Source: Pseudomonas viridiflava
GTDB taxonomy: Bacteria > Pseudomonadota > Gammaproteobacteria > Pseudomonadales > Pseudomonadaceae
Assembly: GCF_900602065.1 (NCBI RefSeq)
Contig: NZ_UWFN01000310.1
Coordinates: forward strand, 310,001-374,000
DNA length: 64,000 nucleotides
Direction of reading: 5' to 3'
Below the pieces are notes generated by a model. That model was not told where the DNA came from. It did no database searches and saw only the letters and a program-made list of their open reading frames with translations. Every line of letters starts with the position of its first letter. Within the stretch, counting starts at the first letter, position 1. The translations under genes and the position numbers were made by a program. Positions 8,646 through 17,837 of this stretch are shown in pieces.

Positions 8646-8756
8646 CGGCGCAGGCTTCAACCGGCGCCGTAGTTTTAACCAGAGCAGCAACAAGTAATGT
8701 TGCGGCTCTTATTTTGAAGAAATAAGACCAGCAGGGGCATCCGGGCTGGTACCCGG
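8646..8756 (+). promoter_or_regulatory. Structured sdhB-sucA intergenic leader (candidate sucA-II RNA)
   Basis: Four potential stems lie in the 260-base gap. CGGCGC/GCGCCG is at 8646-8669. A terminator-like AGAGC.GCAAC/GTTGC.GCTCT hairpin is at 8681-8709, followed by TATTTTG. ACCAGC/GCTGGT (8727-8750) and CCGGG/CCCGG (8741-8756) share bases and exclude one another. A conserved RNA called sucA-II is known upstream of sucA in Pseudomonadales; that this is the same motif is inference from position, not checked against its covariance model. Confidence 0.5.
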
Positions 8757-8863
8757 ACTATCTGCGTGATCCTAAGTGACTTGATACAGTCGCTGCACAT
8801 GACTATCTCAGGTTTACTGTGGTGTCTTCGCCGGTGGTGTCCCCTTACCGAGGGTGACCAAGC

Positions 8864-11695
8864 ATGCAAGAAAGCGTGATGCAGCGCATGTGGAACAGTG
8901 CCCACCTTTCCGGTGGTAACGCTGCCTATGTGGAAGAGCTCTATGAGCTCTACCTGCACGACCCTAACGCTGTGCCAGAGGAATGGCGCACCTACTTTCA
9001 GAAGTTGCCCGCTGACGGCAACTCTGCCACCGATGTATCGCACTCGACGATTCGCGATCATTTCGTGTTGCTGGCCAAAAACCAGCGCCGCGCCCAACCG
9101 GTATCCGCCGGGAGCGTGAGCAGCGAGCACGAAAAGAAGCAGGTCGAAGTGTTGCGGCTCATCCAGGCTTACCGTATGCGCGGCCATCAGGCGGCCCAGC
9201 TCGACCCGCTGGGGCTGTGGCAACGTACGGCGCCAGCTGACCTGTCGATCAATCACTATGGGTTGACCAACGCTGACCTGGATACCACTTTCCGTGCCGG
9301 AGACTTGTTCATCGGCAAAGAGGAAGCGAGCCTACGCGAAATTCAGGACGCTCTACATAAGACATATTGCCGCACCATTGGCGCCGAGTTCACGCACATC
9401 GTGGATTCCGAGCAGCGCAACTGGTTCATGCAGCGTCTTGAGAGCGTGCGCGGCCGTCCCGTGTTCTCCGCCGAAATCCAGAGCCATTTGCTCGAGCGCG
9501 TTACTGCGGCAGAGGGCCTTGAAAAGTACCTGGGCACTAAATACCCAGGCACCAAGCGCTTCGGTCTGGAAGGCGGCGAAAGCCTGATTCCGATGCTGGA
9601 CGAGTTGATCCAGCGTTCCGGTTCGTACGGCACCAAGGAAATCGTTATCGGCATGGCTCACCGTGGCCGCCTTAACGTTCTGGTCAACACCTTCGGCAAG
9701 AACCCGCGCGAGCTGTTCGACGAATTTGAAGGCAAGAAAAAAGTCGAGCTGGGTTCCGGTGACGTTAAATATCACCAGGGCTTCTCTTCGAACGTAATGA
9801 CCGCTGGCGGCGAAGTTCACCTCGCCATGGCGTTCAACCCGTCTCACCTGGAGATCGTCTCTCCGGTAGTTGAAGGTTCGGTTCGTGCTCGTCAGGATCG
9901 TCGTAACGATCCGAATGGTGACAAGGTTCTGCCAATTTCCCTCCACGGTGATGCTGCTTTCGCAGGGCAGGGCGTGGTCATGGAAACCTTCCAGATGTCG
10001 CAGACTCGCGGCTTCAAGACGGGCGGCACCATCCATATCGTCATCAACAACCAGGTTGGCTTCACCATCAGCAACCCGCTGGACTCGCGTTCCACCGAGT
10101 ACGCCACCGACGTTGCCAAGATGATTCAGGCACCGATTCTCCATGTTAATGGCGATGACCCTGAAGCCGTTGTGTTCGTGACCCAACTGGCGATCGACTA
10201 CCGCATGCAGTTCAAGCGTGACGTGGTTATCGATCTGGTCTGCTACCGTCGCCGTGGTCACAACGAAGCGGATGAGCCAAGCGGCACACAGCCTCTGATG
10301 TACCAGCAGATCACCAAACAGCGCACCACGCGTGAACTGTATGCCGAGAGCCTGATCAAGGCCGGCGTTCTGGATGACGCTCGCGTACAGGCCAAGATCG
10401 ACGACTACCGCAACGCGCTGGACAACGGTCTGCATGTTGTGAAAAGTCTGGTCAAAGAGCCAAACAAAGAGCTGTTCGTGGACTGGCGTCCGTATCTGGG
10501 CCACGCCTGGACTGCACGTCACGACACCCGCTTTGACCTCAAAACCTTGCAGGAACTGTCAGCCAAGCTGATGGAACTGCCAGAAGGTTTCGTGGTTCAG
10601 CGTCAAGTGCAGAAAATCTACGAAGACCGCCAGAAGATGCAAGCCGGTGGCCTGCCGATCAACTGGGGCTACGCTGAAACCATGGCGTACGCAACTCTGG
10701 CGTTCGAAGGTCACCCGATCCGCATGACTGGCCAGGACATCGGCCGCGGTACGTTCTCGCACCGTCACGCTGTGTTGCACAACCAGAAAGATGCCGGGAC
10801 TTACATCCCGCTGCAGAACCTGTACGCCGGTCAGCCACGTTTCGATCTGTATGACTCCTTCCTCTCGGAAGAGGCCGTGCTGGCATTCGAATACGGCTAC
10901 TCGACGACTCAGCCAGATGCGCTGGTTATCTGGGAAGCCCAGTTCGGCGACTTCGCCAACGGTGCGCAAGTGGTTATCGACCAGTTCATCACCAGCGGCG
11001 AGCACAAGTGGGGCCGTCTGTGCGGTCTGACCATGTTGCTGCCTCACGGTTATGAAGGGCAGGGGCCAGAGCACTCGTCGGCACGTCTTGAGCGCTACTT
11101 GCAGGGTTGTGCCGAGCACAACATTCAGGTGTGCGTACCGACTACGCCAGCGCAGATCTACCACTTGCTGCGCCGTCAGGTTATCCGTCCGCTGCGTAAG
11201 CCGCTGATCGTGCTGACACCGAAATCGTTGCTGCGTCACAAGCTGGCTGTTTCGACCCTTGAAGATCTCGCCGAAGGTTCGTTCCAGACTGTCATCCCGG
11301 AAATCGACACTCTCGATGCCGCCAAGGTGACCCGTCTGGTGCTGTGCGGCGGCAAGGTTTACTACGACCTGCTGGAAAAACGCCGTGCCGAAGGCCGCGA
11401 AGATATCGCCATCGTGCGTATCGAGCAGCTGTATCCGTTCCCGGAAGACGACCTGATGGAGGCGATTGCGCCTTACACCAACCTGCAGAATGTAGTGTGG
11501 TGTCAGGAAGAGCCGATGAACCAGGGTGCGTGGTACAGCAGTCAGCACCATCTGCGTCGCAGCGTTGGCAATCACAACCGCAACCTCGTTCTCGAGTATG
11601 CCGGTCGTGACGCTTCTGCAGCGCCTGCATGTGGTTACGCTTCGATGCACGCCGAGCAGCAGGAAAAACTGCTGCAAGATGCCTTCACTGTTTAA
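8864..11695 (+). CDS. sucA: 2-oxoglutarate dehydrogenase E1 component
   Basis: 943 residues. Thiamine-diphosphate enzyme that decarboxylates 2-oxoglutarate and transfers succinyl groups to SucB. N-terminal segment WNSAHLSGGNAAYVEELY is the E2-binding region. HRGRLNVLVN and the ThDP motif GDAAFAGQGVVMETFQ through INNQVGFT are intact. The transketolase pyrimidine domain (YAETMAYATLAFEGH) and C-terminal domain complete the fold. The start at 8864 follows GAGGGTG. First gene of sucAB-lpdG-sucCD. Confidence 0.98.
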   Translation: MQESVMQRMWNSAHLSGGNAAYVEELYELYLHDPNAVPEEWRTYFQKLPADGNSATDVSHSTIRDHFVLLAKNQRRAQPVSAGSVSSEHEKKQVEVLRLIQAYRMRGHQAAQLDPLGLWQRTAPADLSINHYGLTNADLDTTFRAGDLFIGKEEASLREIQDALHKTYCRTIGAEFTHIVDSEQRNWFMQRLESVRGRPVFSAEIQSHLLERVTAAEGLEKYLGTKYPGTKRFGLEGGESLIPMLDELIQRSGSYGTKEIVIGMAHRGRLNVLVNTFGKNPRELFDEFEGKKKVELGSGDVKYHQGFSSNVMTAGGEVHLAMAFNPSHLEIVSPVVEGSVRARQDRRNDPNGDKVLPISLHGDAAFAGQGVVMETFQMSQTRGFKTGGTIHIVINNQVGFTISNPLDSRSTEYATDVAKMIQAPILHVNGDDPEAVVFVTQLAIDYRMQFKRDVVIDLVCYRRRGHNEADEPSGTQPLMYQQITKQRTTRELYAESLIKAGVLDDARVQAKIDDYRNALDNGLHVVKSLVKEPNKELFVDWRPYLGHAWTARHDTRFDLKTLQELSAKLMELPEGFVVQRQVQKIYEDRQKMQAGGLPINWGYAETMAYATLAFEGHPIRMTGQDIGRGTFSHRHAVLHNQKDAGTYIPLQNLYAGQPRFDLYDSFLSEEAVLAFEYGYSTTQPDALVIWEAQFGDFANGAQVVIDQFITSGEHKWGRLCGLTMLLPHGYEGQGPEHSSARLERYLQGCAEHNIQVCVPTTPAQIYHLLRRQVIRPLRKPLIVLTPKSLLRHKLAVSTLEDLAEGSFQTVIPEIDTLDAAKVTRLVLCGGKVYYDLLEKRRAEGREDIAIVRIEQLYPFPEDDLMEAIAPYTNLQNVVWCQEEPMNQGAWYSSQHHLRRSVGNHNRNLVLEYAGRDASAAPACGYASMHAEQQEKLLQDAFTV

Positions 11696-11736
11696 CGCCT
11701 TCGCGCATTAGAAACCGAATTAAGGAATTACAGATA

Positions 11737-12972
11737 ATGGCTATCGAGATCAAAGCCCCCTCTTTCCCGGAATCAGTTGCCGACGGCACCATTTCCAAGT
11801 GGCACAAACAGCCGGGCGAAGCGGTAAAACGTGACGAGCTGCTGGTTGACATCGAGACTGACAAAGTTGTCCTCGAAGTACTGGCTGAAGCTGACGGCGT
11901 ACTGGCATCGATCGTGAAAGGCGAGGGCGAAATCGTCCTCTCCAACGAACTGATCGCAACTCTGGACGGTGGCGCTACCGCATCTGCTGCTCCGGCTGCC
12001 GCTGCTGCACCTGCTGCTGCCCCGGCTCAAGCGGCTGCCCCGGCCGCTGCTCCAGCTGCTGGCGACGAAGATTCGGTTGCTGCTCCTGCTGCGCGCAAAC
12101 TGGCTGAAGAAAACGGCATCAACCTGGCCAGCGTCAAAGGCACAGGTAAAGACGGCCGTGTGACCAAGGAAGACGTGGTTGCGGCTGTTGAGGCGAAGAA
12201 ATCTGCGCCTGCCGCTGCTCCGGCTGCAAAGCCAGCTGCCGCTGCTGCTCCAGTCGTTGCTACCGGCGACCGCACCGAGAAGCGTGTACCGATGACTCGC
12301 GTACGTGCCACCGTTGCCAAGCGTCTGGTTGAAGCTCAATCGAACATGGCGATGCTGACCACTTTCAACGAAGTCGACATGACCGAAGTCATGGCCCTGC
12401 GTTCGAAGTACAAGGATCTGTTCGAGAAGTCCAACAACGGCGTACGCCTGGGCTTCATGTCGTTCTTCGTCAAGGCAACCACCGAAGCGCTGAAACGCTT
12501 CCCGGCTGTCAACGCTTCGATCGACGGTTCCGACATCGTTTACCACGGTTACGCTGACGTAGGTGTTGCGGTATCCAGCGACCGTGGTCTGGTGGTTCCG
12601 GTTCTGCGTAACGCAGAGCAGATGAGCCTGGCTGAAATCGAAGGCGGCATCGCTACCTTCGGCAAGAAAGCCCGTGACGGCAAACTGTCCATCGACGAAA
12701 TGACCGGTGGTACCTTCACCATCACTAACGGTGGTACTTTCGGTTCGATGATGTCGACGCCGATCGTCAACCCGCCACAAGCGGCCATTCTGGGCATGCA
12801 CAACATCATCCAGCGCCCGATGGCGGTCAACGGTCAGGTTGTGATTCGTCCGATGATGTACCTGGCGCTGTCTTACGATCACCGTCTGATCGATGGTAAA
12901 GAAGCTGTGACGTTCCTGGTGACCATCAAAAACCTGCTGGAAGATCCAGCTCGTCTGCTGCTGGATATCTGA
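11737..12972 (+). CDS. sucB: Dihydrolipoyl succinyltransferase (E2 of 2-oxoglutarate dehydrogenase)
   Basis: 411 residues. The N-terminal lipoyl domain bears the lipoylated K43 in DIETDKVVLEV. Alanine/proline linkers follow at about 80-110 and 150-180, around a peripheral-subunit-binding domain (AARKLAEENGINLASVKGTG). The C-terminal catalytic domain ends with SYDHRLIDGKEAV containing the active-site His and Asp. The start ATG follows AAGGAATTACAGATA 41 bases after sucA. Confidence 0.98.
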   Translation: MAIEIKAPSFPESVADGTISKWHKQPGEAVKRDELLVDIETDKVVLEVLAEADGVLASIVKGEGEIVLSNELIATLDGGATASAAPAAAAAPAAAPAQAAAPAAAPAAGDEDSVAAPAARKLAEENGINLASVKGTGKDGRVTKEDVVAAVEAKKSAPAAAPAAKPAAAAAPVVATGDRTEKRVPMTRVRATVAKRLVEAQSNMAMLTTFNEVDMTEVMALRSKYKDLFEKSNNGVRLGFMSFFVKATTEALKRFPAVNASIDGSDIVYHGYADVGVAVSSDRGLVVPVLRNAEQMSLAEIEGGIATFGKKARDGKLSIDEMTGGTFTITNGGTFGSMMSTPIVNPPQAAILGMHNIIQRPMAVNGQVVIRPMMYLALSYDHRLIDGKEAVTFLVTIKNLLEDPARLLLDI

Positions 12973-12980
12973 TTCACGAC

Positions 12981-13127
12981 AGCTGCAAGCCGCAAGCGTC
13001 AAGCTGCAAGTAAAAGCAGTCTGGCGCTGAAGCTTTGGTCGTCGCTACATCCTAATGAACAGGTTGCAACGCTCGTCTGTAATACATCACAGGCCAGCTT
13101 GCAGCTTGTAGCTTAAAGCTCGCAGCT
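12981..13127. repeat. Heptamer-based inverted repeat between sucB and lpdG
   Basis: A 30-base left arm (12981-13010, starting AGCTGCAAGCCGCAAGC) is an imperfect inverted copy of the right arm (13098-13127, starting CTTGCAGCTTGTAGC), separated by 87 bases. Both arms are built of AGCTTGMA-like units, a pattern common in intergenic Pseudomonas DNA. It fills most of the 173-base gap inside the suc operon. Confidence 0.7.
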
Positions 13128-13145
13128 AAAGAGGAACTCTTTGTT

Positions 13146-14582
13146 ATGTCCCAGAAATTCGACGTGGTAGTGATTGGCGCAGGCCCTGGCGGTTATGTTG
13201 CCGCCATCAAGGCTGCGCAACTTGGTCTCAAGACTGCCTGCATCGAGAAGTATCAGGACAAGGAGGGCAAGCTGGCCCTCGGCGGTACTTGCCTGAACGT
13301 GGGTTGCATTCCGTCCAAGGCGCTGCTGGACAGCTCCTGGAAGTTCTACGAAGCCAAAAATGGCTTCTCGATCCATGGTATTTCGACTTCCGAAGTCAGC
13401 ATGGACGTGCCGGCCATGGTCGGTCGCAAGGCCAACATCGTTAAAGGCCTGACCGGTGGCGTTGCCAGCCTGTTCAAAGCCAATGGCGTGACCACTCTGC
13501 AAGGCCACGGCAAGCTGCTGGCTGGCAAGAAAGTCGAACTGACCGCCGCTGATGGCACCGTTGAAGTCATCGAAGCTGATCACGTAATCCTGGCTTCCGG
13601 TTCGCGTCCGATTGACATTCCACCGGCTCCGGTCGATCAGAAAGTCATCGTTGATTCGACTGGCGCTCTGGAATTCCAACAGGTTCCACAACGTCTGGGC
13701 GTGATCGGCGCTGGCGTGATCGGTCTGGAACTGGGTTCGGTATGGGCTCGTCTTGGCGCTCAGGTGACTGTCCTGGAAGCACTGGACAAGTTCATCCCGG
13801 CTGCTGACGAAGCGGTTTCCAAAGAAGCCCTGAAAACTTTCACCAAGCAAGGCCTGGACATCAAGCTGGGCGCTCGCGTTACCGGTTCGAAAGTCGAAGG
13901 CGAAGAAGTTGTGGTCAGCTACACCGACGCAGCGGGCGAGCAGTCGATCACTTTCGACCGTCTGATCGTAGCCGTTGGTCGTCGTCCGGTAACAACTGAT
14001 CTGCTGGCCGCTGACAGCGGTGTGGACCTGGATGAGCGTGGTTTCATCTACGTTGACGACTACTGCACCACCAGCGTTCCGGGCGTTTACGCGATCGGCG
14101 ACGTGGTTCGTGGTCTGATGCTGGCCCACAAGGCTTCTGAAGAAGGCATCATGGTTGTCGAGCGCATCAAGGGCCACAAGGCTCAGATGAACTACAATCT
14201 GATCCCTTCGGTTATCTACACCCACCCGGAAATCGCATGGGTTGGTAAAACCGAGCAGACCTTGAAGACTGAAGGCGTTGAAGTTAACGTTGGCACCTTC
14301 CCGTTCGCAGCCAGTGGCCGTGCCATGGCAGCCAACGACACAGGCGGCTTCGTCAAGATCATTGCCGACGCCAAGACTGACCGTGTACTGGGTGTTCACG
14401 TTATTGGTCCTAGCGCTGCCGAGCTGGTACAGCAGGGCGCGATCGCGATGGAATTCGGCAGCAGTGCCGAAGACATCGGCATGATGGTCTTCTCCCATCC
14501 GACGCTGTCCGAAGCATTGCATGAAGCTGCTCTGGCCGTGAATGGCGGTGCCATCCACATCCAGAACCGCAAAAAGCGTTAA
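13146..14582 (+). CDS. lpdG: Dihydrolipoyl dehydrogenase (E3)
   Basis: 478 residues. Flavoprotein that reoxidises the dihydrolipoyl group of SucB with NAD+, and in pseudomonads is also shared with the glycine cleavage system (LPD-glc). It has the N-terminal GAGPGGYVAA FAD fold, the redox-active pair in GGTCLNVGCIPSK, the NAD-binding GAGVIGLELGSVWARLG, and the C-terminal HPTLSEALHEA with the catalytic base. ATG 13146 follows GAGGAA. It sits between sucB and sucC as usual for the genus. Confidence 0.97.
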   Translation: MSQKFDVVVIGAGPGGYVAAIKAAQLGLKTACIEKYQDKEGKLALGGTCLNVGCIPSKALLDSSWKFYEAKNGFSIHGISTSEVSMDVPAMVGRKANIVKGLTGGVASLFKANGVTTLQGHGKLLAGKKVELTAADGTVEVIEADHVILASGSRPIDIPPAPVDQKVIVDSTGALEFQQVPQRLGVIGAGVIGLELGSVWARLGAQVTVLEALDKFIPAADEAVSKEALKTFTKQGLDIKLGARVTGSKVEGEEVVVSYTDAAGEQSITFDRLIVAVGRRPVTTDLLAADSGVDLDERGFIYVDDYCTTSVPGVYAIGDVVRGLMLAHKASEEGIMVVERIKGHKAQMNYNLIPSVIYTHPEIAWVGKTEQTLKTEGVEVNVGTFPFAASGRAMAANDTGGFVKIIADAKTDRVLGVHVIGPSAAELVQQGAIAMEFGSSAEDIGMMVFSHPTLSEALHEAALAVNGGAIHIQNRKKR

Positions 14583-14597
14583 GACAACAAGAGAAAC

Positions 14598-14736
14598 CAC
14601 GACGGACTGCCCGTCGTGAGCCTTGCGAGCAAGACTCACCGCGGAATGTCCGCCGGACTCGACCTCCGGACTCTTCTTGAAGGGATTGCCCGGAGTAGCG
14701 GTCACAGGTGGTGCGGCACGCCAGACGTGCAGCACC
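14598..14736 (+). promoter_or_regulatory. Structured leader before sucC (candidate sucC RNA)
   Basis: The 188-base lpdG-sucC gap folds into several clean stems: CACGACGG/CCGTCGTG (14598-14618), GCGGA/TCCGC followed by CCGGA/TCCGG (14640-14670), and GGTGC.GCACG/CGTGC.GCACC just before the gene. A sucC RNA motif is known in Pseudomonas 5' regions of sucC. Identity with that motif is inferred from position and genus. Confidence 0.55.
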
Positions 14737-14770
14737 GAATGCGCAGTACCTAACGAAGACGGTAATAAGC

Positions 14771-15937
14771 ATGAATCTTCACGAGTATCAGGGTAAGCAG
14801 CTGTTCGCTGAGTACGGCCTGCCAGTATCCAAAGGCTACGCAGTAGACACCCCGGAAGCAGCAGCAGAAGCTTGCGATAAAATTGGCGGGACTGAGTGGG
14901 TTGTCAAAGCCCAGGTTCACGCTGGTGGTCGCGGTAAAGCGGGCGGCGTAAAGCTGGTTCGCAGCAAAGAAGACGCTGCAGCGTTCGCCCAGCAATGGTT
15001 GGGCAAGCGTCTGGTAACTTACCAGACTGACGCCAACGGTCAGCCAGTGACCAAGATCCTGGTTGAGTCCTGCACCGACATCGCTAAAGAGCTGTATCTC
15101 GGCGCTGTAGTGGATCGTTCGAGCCGTCGCATCGTGTTCATGGCTTCCACCGAAGGTGGCGTGGACATCGAGAAAATCGCTCACGACACTCCTGAGAAGA
15201 TCCTCAAGGCCACGATCGATCCACTGGTTGGCGCTCAGCCATTCCAGGGTCGCGATCTGGCATTCCAGCTGGGTCTGGAAGGCAAGCAGGTTTCCCAGTT
15301 CGCCAAGATCTTCACCGGTCTGGCCAAGCTGTTCCAGGACCACGACCTGGCTCTGCTGGAAGTGAACCCGCTGGTCATCAAGGCTGACGGCGATCTGCAC
15401 TGCCTCGACGCCAAGATCAACATCGACGCCAACGCCATGTACCGTCAGCCTAAGCTGAAGGCTTTCCACGATCCATCGCAAGATGATCCGCGCGAAGCTC
15501 ACGCTGCCAAGTTCGAACTGAACTACGTGGCGCTGGAAGGTAACATCGGTTGCATGGTCAACGGTGCTGGCCTGGCCATGGGTACCATGGACATCGTCAA
15601 CCTGCATGGCGGCAAGCCAGCCAACTTCCTCGACGTAGGTGGTGGTGCAACCAAGGAACGCGTTACCGAAGCGTTCAAGATCATTCTGTCCGACACCAAC
15701 GTCGCAGCAGTACTGGTCAACATCTTCGGCGGCATCGTTCGTTGCGACATGATTGCCGAAGGCATCATCGGTGCAGTGAAAGAAGTCGGCGTGAAAATCC
15801 CGGTTGTTGTTCGCCTTGAAGGTAACAACGCTGAACTGGGCGCTAAAGTACTGGCAGAAAGCGGTTTGAACATCATCGCGGCTACCAGCCTGACCGACGC
15901 TGCTCAACAAGTTGTCAAAGCTGCGGAGGGCAAGTAA
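14771..15937 (+). CDS. sucC: Succinyl-CoA synthetase beta subunit
   Basis: 388 residues. ATP-grasp subunit of the enzyme that converts succinyl-CoA to succinate with formation of ATP or GTP. N-terminus MNLHEYQGKQLFAEYGLPV and the loop GRGKAGGVKLV are characteristic, as is DVGGGATKERVTEAFKIIL in the C-terminal ligase domain. The start 14771 gives the standard 388-residue chain. It overlaps sucD by one base (TAATG). Confidence 0.98.
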   Translation: MNLHEYQGKQLFAEYGLPVSKGYAVDTPEAAAEACDKIGGTEWVVKAQVHAGGRGKAGGVKLVRSKEDAAAFAQQWLGKRLVTYQTDANGQPVTKILVESCTDIAKELYLGAVVDRSSRRIVFMASTEGGVDIEKIAHDTPEKILKATIDPLVGAQPFQGRDLAFQLGLEGKQVSQFAKIFTGLAKLFQDHDLALLEVNPLVIKADGDLHCLDAKINIDANAMYRQPKLKAFHDPSQDDPREAHAAKFELNYVALEGNIGCMVNGAGLAMGTMDIVNLHGGKPANFLDVGGGATKERVTEAFKIILSDTNVAAVLVNIFGGIVRCDMIAEGIIGAVKEVGVKIPVVVRLEGNNAELGAKVLAESGLNIIAATSLTDAAQQVVKAAEGK

Positions 15938-16821
15938 TGAGCGTCCTGATCAATAAAGACACCAAAGTAATCTGCCAGGGCTTCACCGGTTCGCAGGGTA
16001 CTTTCCACTCCGAGCAAGCCATTGCCTACGGCACCAAAATGGTTGGCGGCGTGACTCCAGGCAAAGGTGGCACCACTCACCTGAACCTGCCAGTGTTCAA
16101 CACTGTGCAAGAAGCAGTAGACAAAACCGGCGCAACTGCTTCGGTTATCTACGTTCCAGCTCCGTTCTGCAAGGACTCCATCCTTGAAGCGGCGTTCGGC
16201 GGTATCAAGCTGATCGTCTGCATCACCGAAGGCATCCCGACCATCGACATGCTCGAAGCCAAGGTCAAGTGTGACGAGCTGGGTGTGGTCCTGATCGGCC
16301 CTAACTGCCCAGGCGTTATCACTCCGGGCGAGTGCAAGATCGGCATCATGCCAGGTCACATTCACTTGCCTGGCAAAGTAGGCATCGTGTCGCGTTCCGG
16401 CACCCTGACTTACGAAGCTGTGAAGCAGACTACTGATGCCGGTTTCGGTCAGTCGACCTGTGTTGGTATCGGTGGTGACCCGATCCCTGGCTCCAACTTC
16501 ATCGACATCCTGAAGCTGTTCCAGGAAGACCCGAAGACTGAAGCGATCGTGATGATCGGTGAAATCGGCGGTTCGGCTGAAGAAGAAGCGGCTGCCTACA
16601 TCAAGGCACACGTGACCAAGCCGGTTGTTTCCTACATCGCTGGTGTGACTGCTCCTCCGGGCAAGCGCATGGGCCATGCTGGCGCAATCATCTCTGGCGG
16701 CAAAGGCACTGCAGACGAGAAATTCGCTGCGCTGCAAGACGCAGGTGTTAAAACCGTGCGTTCGCTGGCAGACATCGGCAAGGCTTTGGCTGAGCTGACT
16801 GGTTGGGAAGTCAAAAAATAA
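15937..16821 (+). CDS. sucD: Succinyl-CoA synthetase alpha subunit
   Basis: 294 residues. Carries the CoA-binding Rossmann domain (CQGFTGSQGTFHSEQA) and the phosphohistidine loop in KRMGHAGAIISGGKGTADEK. Pairs with SucC. Last gene of the operon: a strong terminator follows 28 bases after the stop codon. Confidence 0.98.
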   Translation: MSVLINKDTKVICQGFTGSQGTFHSEQAIAYGTKMVGGVTPGKGGTTHLNLPVFNTVQEAVDKTGATASVIYVPAPFCKDSILEAAFGGIKLIVCITEGIPTIDMLEAKVKCDELGVVLIGPNCPGVITPGECKIGIMPGHIHLPGKVGIVSRSGTLTYEAVKQTTDAGFGQSTCVGIGGDPIPGSNFIDILKLFQEDPKTEAIVMIGEIGGSAEEEAAAYIKAHVTKPVVSYIAGVTAPPGKRMGHAGAIISGGKGTADEKFAALQDAGVKTVRSLADIGKALAELTGWEVKK

Positions 16822-16848
16822 GCATCTGCTTATTTGATTGACCGACTA

Positions 16849-16878
16849 CACAAAGGCCACCTTCGGGTGGCCTTTGTG
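16849..16878 (+). terminator. sucD terminator
   Basis: CACAAAGGCCACC and GGTGGCCTTTGTG make a perfect 13-bp stem closed by a TTCG tetraloop. The T run is short. Confidence 0.85.
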
Positions 16879-16915
16879 CGTTGTGGAGGGGGCGAACATC
16901 ATTCCGGGCGGTTGC

Positions 16916-17697
16916 GTACATATCCCTTATTGCGGTAACGGCTGATATTGGTTCCGCCCTTACGGCGGGTCACTTTTGGCAAACGCCCGGAAGCCGGCCC
17001 GGCCAAAAGTAACCAAAAAGTCTGTGCCCCACCACTTGGTCCCTCGCCTAGGCTCGGGATGCCCGCCCGCAGATCCTGAACCGTGGGCCGCTGCAATGGG
17101 CCATCCATGGCCCGGTGCGGCTAACCCGGCATCCTTGCCCCTCTTCAACTCAAGGGCGTCCCACGGTTCAGAATCTGCGTTCGGCCAGCGTGGTTTAACG
17201 GGGCGCCTCAGATCAAAATCAAAAGCGCGGCGGCCTGACAGCCGACCTGATTTGTGTGAGCTTGCTACCTCAGCTCCGACCAACATGGACCTTGTGGGAG
17301 CGGTGCTTGCCCGCGATTCAGGCGCCACGGTACGTCAGATATACCGCGTAATCGTTCATCGCGGGCAAGCACCGCTCCCACATAATAAAACCGCGTGTAT
17401 CCAGAGCCGTGCTCTTGATCTGCTTTTGATTTTGATCTTGAGCGCCCCGTTAAACCACGCCGGCCGGAATTCGACATTGCTGTGTGGGGCAAACCGGCAG
17501 GGATGCCGGTTTAGCCGCCTCAGGCCATGGATGGCGGGTGGCGGCGGCCCCACGCAGCAATGTCGGATTACGGGTATGCCGAGCGCCAGCGAGGGACCCA
17601 GTGGTGGGGCAAGAGCCTTTTGCTTACTTTTGGGCCCAAAGTGAGGCGCCGTAAGGGCGCAACCAATATCAGCCATAACGCTGCAACGGATATGTAC
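16916..17697. repeat. Long palindromic intergenic element, copy 1
   Basis: About 0.78 kb without a credible gene. The ends are GTACATATCC and its inverse GGATATGTAC. The outer ~60 bases of each end (including GATATTGGTTCCGCCC and GGGCGCAACCAATATC) and inner blocks (GGCCATCCATGGCC, GTGGTTTAACGGGGCGCC) recur inverted between the two halves, so the whole is one imperfect palindrome. The block 17075-17255 differs from copy 2 (30120-30302) at about three positions. A REP hairpin occupies the centre. Reading frames here are by-products of the repeat. It fills most of the 1.1-kb sucD-brnQ gap. Confidence 0.85.
17293..17382. repeat. REP-type inverted repeat at the centre of palindromic element 1
   Basis: TGTGGGAGCGGTGCTTGCCC at the left pairs with CGCGGGCAAGCACCGCTCCC at the right, about 90 bp end to end. 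The same family as the repeats at 3497-3585 and 23575-23663. Confidence 0.85.
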
Positions 17698-17837
17698 ACA
17701 AAATCCCGACATGGAAATGGATGTCGACACTTCGACCCCCAACCGTGCGTTCATCGGCCGCTTCGCCCTCTATTAGTGCAATAAAAACGCAAATTGGTTA
17801 GGCTAGCCGCCATTTTGTGCATCGCGGGTCTCACAAG

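Noticed and set aside
16976..17644. 222-residue open frame in palindromic element 1, with similar frames at 29965-30333 and 30413-30724
   Set aside because: The shared peptide follows from near-identical repeat DNA. Frames run through hairpins, have no ribosome-binding site, and differ in length between copies.
17711..17776. 21-codon frame MEMDVDTSTPNRAFIGRFAL… before brnQ
   Set aside because: No ribosome-binding site and too short to judge without conservation data.
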